A stretch of DNA of 64,000 nt from Parahaliea aestuarii (GTDB lineage Bacteria > Pseudomonadota > Gammaproteobacteria > Pseudomonadales > Halieaceae). The translations under genes and the position numbers were made by a program. Shown here one piece after another: positions 58,316 to 64,000 of this stretch. How positions within the stretch are numbered: the first letter of the stretch is position 1; every line of letters begins with the position of its first letter. The stretch covers positions 186,001-250,000 of the forward strand of contig NZ_VRYZ01000001.1 of the NCBI RefSeq assembly GCF_008064635.1. Direction: 5' to 3'. The notes under the pieces were generated by a model. That model did no database searches. It worked only from the letters and a program-made list of their open reading frames with translations, and had not been told where the DNA came from.

Positions 58316-59587
58316 ATGGGTAAACAGCTTTCATTAACTTTGGTGGTGGTGGCGGCACATCATAATACTAATAACGTTGCATCGCAGAGATTTAGGGAGC
58401 TTCTCAAGTATTTGGACACTCGGGATTTGAGAACATTTGTCGTCAGCCGACAAGTGCCTGGTGGCGAGTCAAATGGGACATACCAAAACATTCCAGTCGT
58501 TGGAAATGTGTACACACGATCAGCCGGACTGCCACATCTCTTGATTTTGTTGCTATGCGCACTCTACTCAAAGTTGCCATTGCTAATCCAGCGCTTTACC
58601 AGATGGAATTGGGCTATCAATGCATCTTCGGTCGCAGCGGATATTGTTTCTTCGGAACTTTCGCAAGGACGGCGCTGTATCGTGCTCGGCACTTTCTGTC
58701 CCCTGGACAGCCTTGTTGCGGCTCGGTGTGCAGCCGGACAGCGCGGGGCTTTGCTTATTCAGGATTTTAGGGATGGCCTGGGCTTCGAGCCGATTGGCCA
58801 TCAAGGGTGGGGGCATATGATGATCAAGCGTCTCTTCGAATGGTCGACCTCCCGCAGTGCGAATGCGTTGATAACAGTCAGTGAACCGATTGCCGCGCAT
58901 TTGCGCACACGGTTTCCACATAAGCGCGTCCAGATTATACCGAACGGTTATGATCGCGAAATCTTTGACGCTGAGCCAGCGGCCGTATCGCAGGCTGCTG
59001 ACCGGTTTGTCAGGCGGTATGTCACACCGAACGCGATCCTTCTGGGGCACTTTGGCAGGGTTCGTTTGAGTGATCCGACCAGCCAGCCCAGCCTCACTCG
59101 ACTGCTGAGCGCCCTCAGCGAACTGCCGCGTGACATCTCTGGAAAAGTCCATTTACTGTTCATGGGCGAGCTTTCCCGTGATGAAGAAGTCGCGGTGTGC
59201 GAGTCTGGTTTGCATTTTTCACTGCTGAAACCTCGCTCCCGCCATATGGCCATCGCGTTTATGCGGAAGATGGATGGACTTCTTCTATTGACTGGCACCA
59301 GACGCAGTGTGGTAACCGGGAAGGTATTCGATTATCTCGCTGTACGACGTAGCATCTTGCAGTTCACGTGCGTTCGCAATGAGGCCTCCCGAATCATCCT
59401 GGCACATTCGAACATGCACCTCATCTGTGTAGGTCCCAATGAGCCAGTTCCATCTGTACTGCAGCGATGGGTTGCAAGCCTTGGCGATGTCACTTTGGAT
59501 TACGAGGTAGACAAATCCTTCGATAAATTAGAGCAAGCGAGAGCATTCAAAAGCCTGCTGAGAGAGGTAGCAGTTCAAATGTCATGA
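58316..59587 (+). CDS. Glycosyltransferase, GT4-like
   Basis: 423 residues. N-terminal VVAAHHNTNNVASQRFRELL (GT4 acceptor domain start), a linker with ANALITVSEPIAAHLRTRFP and VQIIPNGYDREIFD, the classical GT4 signature before the donor domain, then LLFMGELSRDEEVAV and GLLLLTGTRRSVVTGKVFDY with a weak acidic motif. It likely transfers a sugar in surface polysaccharide synthesis. It lies after the candidate terminator and probably has its own promoter in the 190-bp gap. Confidence 0.85.
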   Translation: MGKQLSLTLVVVAAHHNTNNVASQRFRELLKYLDTRDLRTFVVSRQVPGGESNGTYQNIPVVGNVYTRSAGLPHLLILLLCALYSKLPLLIQRFTRWNWAINASSVAADIVSSELSQGRRCIVLGTFCPLDSLVAARCAAGQRGALLIQDFRDGLGFEPIGHQGWGHMMIKRLFEWSTSRSANALITVSEPIAAHLRTRFPHKRVQIIPNGYDREIFDAEPAAVSQAADRFVRRYVTPNAILLGHFGRVRLSDPTSQPSLTRLLSALSELPRDISGKVHLLFMGELSRDEEVAVCESGLHFSLLKPRSRHMAIAFMRKMDGLLLLTGTRRSVVTGKVFDYLAVRRSILQFTCVRNEASRIILAHSNMHLICVGPNEPVPSVLQRWVASLGDVTLDYEVDKSFDKLEQARAFKSLLREVAVQMS

Positions 59588-59616
59588 GCTGTTTCAGGTT
59601 GACGATTTCTGTTTTG

Positions 59617-60690
59617 CTACAGCTTGTTCTCCCGCCGGTCAGGCCCAGACGAAACTGAGGGGATCCCGTACTTTAGAAGCATGGCCAGTTTTCGGGGTTT
59701 CCAGCTAAAGGCACTGAAGTACTCGAGTGCACTTGTACGTCGGGTAGATTGCACTTGTTGGCGGTGTGCCAGCAGGAAACGGAATTTCTGTCCGAGTGCC
59801 CTTATCGCAGCGAAGTAGATGTCGGCGAATACCTCGGGCCTGCGTTTCAGTGTGCTGAGCAGGAGGCCCTCCATTAAAAGGGTCAGTATACTGATGAGCA
59901 AACTGGGCCAGACAAGGATTGTTGGTGTGCAGGTGAGCAGCACCGACAGTTTGTTTCGCTCACTCATAAACCGGCGTTCTATGGTGCTCGCAAGCCGTCC
60001 ATTATGGTCCGGCCTGTTGCCGCCGAAGCTGTGCCCCTGGCGATGGCGGTAGCCGCTACCACCTAGAGCGATGACCTTGAGGCCAGCTAGCCTGGTACGG
60101 CAGCAGAGATAGAGGTCTTCTCCAATGGAGCCCATCCACTCCGGGAACCCGCCCATATCACGCCAATGTGACCCACTAATCCAAAGGCAGGCCCCGATAG
60201 TCATTGCGACTTCGGAAATACGCTCGTCCCGGTTCGGTATCGGGTTGTAGAACGGGTCGATCGAACAGCCCCGGTCCACCAACTCGCCTGAAGCCCAGTC
60301 AAACTGGGGCAAGGTGAAAACGTTATCTCCGTGGTCCCTCTGGCCTTGCATCAGCGTGTCGAGGGCATCTGGAAGTAGAGCTGCATCGTTGTTGAGAATC
60401 AGTAGGAACTGGCCCTTCGCCTCCTCAACCATACGATTATTGGCAATACAAAACCCCACATTGCTGTCGCTGGCGATGACCTTTACCTGGGGGTAACGGG
60501 TGGCAAGAAATTGCAGGGATTCCGGGTCCGAGGCATCGTCGTGCACGATGATTTCCGCGCGTACATTGCCGGTCTGGTTGAGTACCGAATCGATGCAATC
60601 GGCAAGCAGGTCTATGCCCCGGTAGTGCGCAATGCACACCGACACCTGCGGGCGCCCGCTCGGTTCTAGCCGGCCGATTTGCTGATCCAT
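59617..60690 (-). CDS. Glycosyltransferase family 2 (rhamnosyltransferase-like)
   Basis: 357 residues. GT-A domain at the N-terminus: VSVCIAHYRGIDLLADCIDS, HDDASDPESL (nucleotide binding) and LLILNNDAALLPDALDTL (metal-binding Asn-Asn-Asp). A hydrophobic segment near residue 275 suggests membrane association. Convergent with the plus-strand glycosyltransferase. Its start overlaps the SDR epimerase gene by 25 bp. Confidence 0.88.
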   Translation of the reverse strand: MDQQIGRLEPSGRPQVSVCIAHYRGIDLLADCIDSVLNQTGNVRAEIIVHDDASDPESLQFLATRYPQVKVIASDSNVGFCIANNRMVEEAKGQFLLILNNDAALLPDALDTLMQGQRDHGDNVFTLPQFDWASGELVDRGCSIDPFYNPIPNRDERISEVAMTIGACLWISGSHWRDMGGFPEWMGSIGEDLYLCCRTRLAGLKVIALGGSGYRHRQGHSFGGNRPDHNGRLASTIERRFMSERNKLSVLLTCTPTILVWPSLLISILTLLMEGLLLSTLKRRPEVFADIYFAAIRALGQKFRFLLAHRQQVQSTRRTSALEYFSAFSWKPRKLAMLLKYGIPSVSSGPDRRENKL

Positions 60691-61592
60691 TCCCAGGTGG
60701 CCTTCAGGCCCGTGGCAAGGTCGTATTGAGGCTGCCAGTCAAACTGGCGCCGGGCTTTTGCACTGTCGAAGCGCACCTCACTGGCATCGACGGCCCTGGC
60801 GGGGGTGAATTGCAGGTCTATGGGCCGGCCCGCTGTTGTCGAAATTCTCTCCAGTAGCTGCTTCACGCTGACGTTTTCACCGCTCGATGCGTTGTAGGTG
60901 TGTGTGCCAGGGCTGCCACCGTCATCAATGGCTTTTGCCAGCAGGGTCACCAGATCATCGATGTAAAGGTAATCCCGTGTGGCGCTGCCGTCCCCCCAGA
61001 TTTCCAGCGGCTCACTGTGTTTCAGTGCCAGCAGCGCCGCCGGAATAATGCCAAAGCCCGCGCGCGCCTGCTGGCCCGGGCCATACACGTTGGATGGCCG
61101 AAAGATACTCGCTGAACCGCCGAACTGGTTCGCCCAGGCAGTAATCAGCATTTCCGCCGCCACCTTGGTGGCGCCGTGGTAGGAGGCGGGGCGCAGCAGG
61201 TCGGCTTCGGTAAAAGGACGTTCGCTGCTGCTGCCGTAGGTGGCCCCGGCGGATGAAAGATAGATGAGGTGTGCGTGGGTATTCGTTTGCAGCTTTTCCA
61301 GCAGTACTCCCAGGGGGCGAAGGTGCCTGTCGACTTCGTCAACAGGCTTGCCGGCGCTGCTGCCGGGGGTGCTGGAGGATGCGGCGTAAACGATACAGGC
61401 GCATTCTCCCAACAGGCTGTCCAGTTCCGGCGCTGATTCCAGCCCGCCGGTGATGTAGTGAACACCGGGGACCGGGTCGTCGGGTTGGCGCCGCACCAGC
61501 GCCTGAATGGGTCGTGCGCCCCGGCTGAGGTGCGTACACAGGGCCCGCCCTATGAAGCCACCGGCGCCTATCACCAGTACGCTGTCAGTCAT
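60666..61592 (-). CDS. NAD-dependent epimerase/dehydratase (extended SDR, GalE-like)
   Basis: 308 residues. Rossmann motif VLVIGAGGFIGRALCTHLSR and catalytic YHGATK (Tyr-x3-Lys), with the upstream Ser in YLSSAGATYG. Acts on a nucleotide sugar; which reaction (C4 epimerisation, dehydration or reduction) is not visible. Sandwiched between two glycosyltransferase genes with overlaps on both sides (25 bp and 8 bp), so the three form one operon. Confidence 0.88.
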   Translation of the reverse strand: MTDSVLVIGAGGFIGRALCTHLSRGARPIQALVRRQPDDPVPGVHYITGGLESAPELDSLLGECACIVYAASSSTPGSSAGKPVDEVDRHLRPLGVLLEKLQTNTHAHLIYLSSAGATYGSSSERPFTEADLLRPASYHGATKVAAEMLITAWANQFGGSASIFRPSNVYGPGQQARAGFGIIPAALLALKHSEPLEIWGDGSATRDYLYIDDLVTLLAKAIDDGGSPGTHTYNASSGENVSVKQLLERISTTAGRPIDLQFTPARAVDASEVRFDSAKARRQFDWQPQYDLATGLKATWEWISKSAG

Positions 61593-62700
61593 GGTGGGGC
61601 TCGCTCAGCTTTCGATAGAGTGCGACGTAGCGTCCGGCGCAGTCCGCCCAAGTGCCAATCTCGCTGGCCACCCACTCGCGGGCGGCGATGCCAAGTTGCT
61701 GGTTGCTCGCCGGGCTTTCCGTGGCTTGCAGCGCTGCCGCATAGTCACCGGGCATTGAACAGAGCGAGCCGGTAATGCCTTGTTCCACCAGATTCCGGTG
61801 CGCCGGCAGGTCGGAGGCAATGATCGGCAGGGTGGCAGCCATCGCCTCAAGCATTACCTGGGGGCGCCCTTCGGCATGCTGGCTCAGGGTGATGAGCCCT
61901 GCCGCCTTTGGGAACCAGTCCCGGGCCAGAACCTCGGGTGACGCGGCGCCGTGGTAGTGAACCCAGTCGGGCAGGGTAATGGTTTCCTGCATCGGGCCGA
62001 TCAGGTGCAGTTCGCGCTGCTGGTTGCGGAACAGTGGCTCGGACCATTCCAGAAGATGGCCGAGCTTGTTTTTGGTCAGCCGGGTGACGGCGAGCCATTG
62101 GGGGCGTTCCAGGTCGGGTTGCCGGTCAATGGCGAACCAGATGGGGTCAATGCCGAAGGGCACGGGCTGGATGATGGCCAGGTCGCCAAAGGCTTTGCTC
62201 AATGGCTCTGCCATCCATTCCGCATTGGGGCAGATGGCCACCGGCCGCCTGCGCATCACGCGGCGCAATGCGGTCTTTACCAGCGGCAGTGAAAGTAGCT
62301 TGAGGTCGGTGCCCAGCACCGTCATCAGTACCGGCGCGCCGGAGCGGGGCAGGGGCAGGGCGGTTTGCAGCCAGTTCAGGTGGTAGATGTCGGGGCGCTG
62401 CTCCCGGCGATAGAGGCTGCGCAGGTAGGCCAGCAAGCGCAGCGGTGAGGACAGTGCAGCCAAACCGCCAGAGCGCATGAGGTGGGCGATGCCGCCCTTG
62501 TCCATCAGGCCTTTCAGCCAGGCGGATTCCGCAGGGGTGGAAACGGCCTGCGCTGTGGCGGGCAGCGGACCGGGCGGGGTCCACATGGAAAGCGAGATGT
62601 CGTCCCGCTCCGCCAATGCATGGGCCAGGTGGCGAATGAACACGCCGCGCCAGTCGGTGTCATCGGTGGGGTAGGAGGTGGCGACGAACAGTAGCTTCAT
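61585..62700 (-). CDS. Glycosyltransferase, GT4-like
   Basis: 371 residues from ATG 62700; a GTG at 62712 is in frame. GT4 fold: acceptor domain start KLLFVATSYPTDDTDWRGVF, WLAVTRLTKNKLGHLLEWSE, and the donor motif KAAGLITLSQHAEGRPQVML plus EAMAATLPIIASDLPAHRNL with the family Glu pair. First gene of the glycosyltransferase-epimerase-glycosyltransferase operon, GC-rich like the chromosome backbone. It overlaps the epimerase start by 8 bp. Confidence 0.88.
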   Translation of the reverse strand: MKLLFVATSYPTDDTDWRGVFIRHLAHALAERDDISLSMWTPPGPLPATAQAVSTPAESAWLKGLMDKGGIAHLMRSGGLAALSSPLRLLAYLRSLYRREQRPDIYHLNWLQTALPLPRSGAPVLMTVLGTDLKLLSLPLVKTALRRVMRRRPVAICPNAEWMAEPLSKAFGDLAIIQPVPFGIDPIWFAIDRQPDLERPQWLAVTRLTKNKLGHLLEWSEPLFRNQQRELHLIGPMQETITLPDWVHYHGAASPEVLARDWFPKAAGLITLSQHAEGRPQVMLEAMAATLPIIASDLPAHRNLVEQGITGSLCSMPGDYAAALQATESPASNQQLGIAAREWVASEIGTWADCAGRYVALYRKLSEPHHD

Positions 62701-62806
62701 TGGGTATGCCACTGGGCTACGTCTGGATGGCAGTGGATCGTATCCCCGCCTGCGCAGGGAGGACGCGGTAGAGAACCTGGCAGCGTACCCATCAAACCGG
62801 GGCGGG

Positions 62807-64000
62807 CTATTTCAGGGAGCTCTTGACGGCGTCTTCCACGGTAAACAGTTGGGTGGCGCCAGAGGCGTTGGCGATGCGCACGATGCTCTCGGCGGTCATG
62901 CCCGAGGCTGCCCGCTGCTGCTCCTGCCCGCCGTGCTCGTGAAACTCGTCACTCAGCCCCAGTGTCCTGATGGTCCCGTGGAAATCAACTTGCATCAGAT
63001 ACTCCGTCACTGCCGAACCGGCGCCGCCGGCGATGGCGTTGTCTTCCAGGGTGATGATCAGGGCGCAATCCGCTGCCAGTTGCTGCAGCAGGGCTTCGTC
63101 CAGCGGTTTGACCCAGCGCATGTCCACTACAGTTGCATTCAACTCTTGCCCGGCCTTGATCGCCTCCGGCAGCAGCGCGCCAAAACTGAGAATGGCCACG
63201 CGCTCGCCTTTGCGAACCGTCACCGCCTTGCCAATCTCCATCCCGACCATTTCCTCGGCCACCAGCGCGCCCGGCCCGGTGCCGCGCGGGTAGCGCACCG
63301 CGCTCGGCCCCTCGTGCCGGTAGGCCGCCGTCAGCATCTGCCGGCACTCGTTCTCGTCGGAGGGCGCGCCGATCACCATGTTGGGAATGCAGCGCAGAAA
63401 GCTGAGGTCGAAGGCGCCGTGGTGGGTGGGGCCGTCCTGGCCGACCAGGCCGGCGCGGTCGATGGCGAAGGTCACGTCAAGGTTCTGCAGGGCCACGTCG
63501 TGGATGAGCTGGTCGTAGCCGCGCTGCAGGAAGGTAGAGTAGATGGCCACAACCGGCTTCAGGCCGTCACAGGCCATGCCGGCGGCCAGGGTGACCGAGT
63601 GCTGCTCGGCGATGGCTACGTCGTAATAGCGGTCGGGGAAGCGTTTGGCGAAGTCCACCATGCCGCTGCCTTCGCACATGGCGGGGGTAATGCCTACCAG
63701 GCGGGGTTCTTTCGCCGCCATGTCGCACAGCCAGCGGCCGAACACGTCCTGGTATTTGATTTTCTTCGGTGCCGAGTGCGTGGTCCCGGCGTCCGGCAGT
63801 GCGGGCTGGGGACCCTTTGGCTTGGCCTCGATCTTGTTGATGGCGTGGTAGCCCACCGGATCGCGCTCGGCCGGGGCGAAGCCCTTGCCCTTCATGGTGC
63901 GGATGTGCAGGAACTGGGGGCCCTCCAGGTCCTTCATGTTTTCCAGGGTCTGGATCAGGCCGGGCAGGTCGTGGCCGTCGAGGGGGCCGATATAGTGCCA
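62807..64000 (-). CDS. dxs: 1-deoxy-D-xylulose-5-phosphate synthase, 5' part outside the window
   Basis: The frame is open from the window edge (398 codons including stop). It starts within YIGPLDGHD, so roughly the first 220-240 residues are missing. Visible: the linker [17 protein letters not shown], the pyrimidine domain with [20 protein letters not shown] and [19 protein letters not shown], and the transketolase C-terminal domain with [18 protein letters not shown]. First step of the MEP isoprenoid pathway, feeding IspA whose gene lies about 12 kb away on the same strand. Confidence 0.95.
   Translation of the reverse strand, partial: WHYIGPLDGHDLPGLIQTLENMKDLEGPQFLHIRTMKGKGFAPAERDPVGYHAINKIEAKPKGPQPALPDAGTTHSAPKKIKYQDVFGRWLCDMAAKEPRLVGITPAMCEGSGMVDFAKRFPDRYYDVAIAEQHSVTLAAGMACDGLKPVVAIYSTFLQRGYDQLIHDVALQNLDVTFAIDRAGLVGQDGPTHHGAFDLSFLRCIPNMVIGAPSDENECRQMLTAAYRHEGPSAVRYPRGTGPGALVAEEMVGMEIGKAVTVRKGERVAILSFGALLPEAIKAGQELNATVVDMRWVKPLDEALLQQLAADCALIITLEDNAIAGGAGSAVTEYLMQVDFHGTIRTLGLSDEFHEHGGQEQQRAASGMTAESIVRIANASGATQLFTVEDAVKSSLK

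Overview
The window is GC-rich, densely coding DNA from a gammaproteobacterium. The gene set (IscR-controlled suf operon, xseB-ispA pair, GTP cyclohydrolase II, flavohaemoglobin with NorR, PpnN, a wbp-type sugar cluster, TonB-dependent receptor) and the many acyl-CoA genes fit a marine, aerobic, heterotrophic lineage such as the Cellvibrionales/Halieaceae. The lineage is inferred from gene content, not from a marker gene. No rRNA, tRNA or CRISPR array was found.

Region 1 (1-6.4 kb): a GPH-type MFS transporter cut by the window start, an acyl-CoA dehydrogenase and a 3-hydroxyacyl-CoA dehydrogenase on the minus strand. On the plus strand is a yqjD/yqjE/yqjK-like envelope operon ending in an AI-2E family permease.

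Region 2 (6.4-16.1 kb): a carnitine utilisation locus. It holds a dehydrocarnitine cleavage enzyme (BKACE), L-carnitine dehydrogenase, a secreted alpha/beta hydrolase lipoprotein, a CdhR/GlxA-type regulator, a betainyl-CoA-type thioesterase, a BCCT transporter, and a TonB-dependent receptor whose stop codon overlaps the transporter start. Together these could move carnitine or a carnitine ester from the outer membrane to glycine betaine in the cytoplasm. Between the cleavage-enzyme and regulator genes lies about 950 bp of non-coding DNA carrying a long imperfect inverted repeat.

Region 3 (16.3-25.1 kb): a MarR-EmrA-EmrB efflux operon, followed by a more AT-rich accessory stretch. That stretch has palindromic repeats, an unknown lipoprotein, a membrane protein, gene remnants and a collagen-like secreted protein. 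The nucleosidase gene ppnN follows.

Region 4 (25.1-31.5 kb): divergent norR and hmp for nitric oxide defence, with NorR sites between them, an HPP-family membrane protein, and a metallo-beta-lactamase-fold protein paired with a zinc alcohol dehydrogenase.

Region 5 (31.6-38.4 kb): an eight-gene iscR-sufBCDS-sufA-sufT-sufE iron-sulfur assembly operon with an IscR type 1 operator overlapping its promoter.

Region 6 (38.4-50.6 kb): a secreted AstE/AspA-type protein; a divergent pair of secreted phosphate-scavenging enzymes (5'-nucleotidase and ExeM/NucH-type nuclease) with a three-repeat Pho box; a DUF900 hydrolase; acs; ribA; an orphan antitoxin; ispA and xseB.

Region 7 (50.6-64 kb): an AT-richer surface polysaccharide cluster for a di-N-acetylated mannuronic acid-type sugar (wbpB, wbpD, wbpE, flippase, methyltransferase, wbpI, glycosyltransferases), then GC-rich minus-strand glycosyltransferase genes and the 3' part of dxs, cut by the window end.
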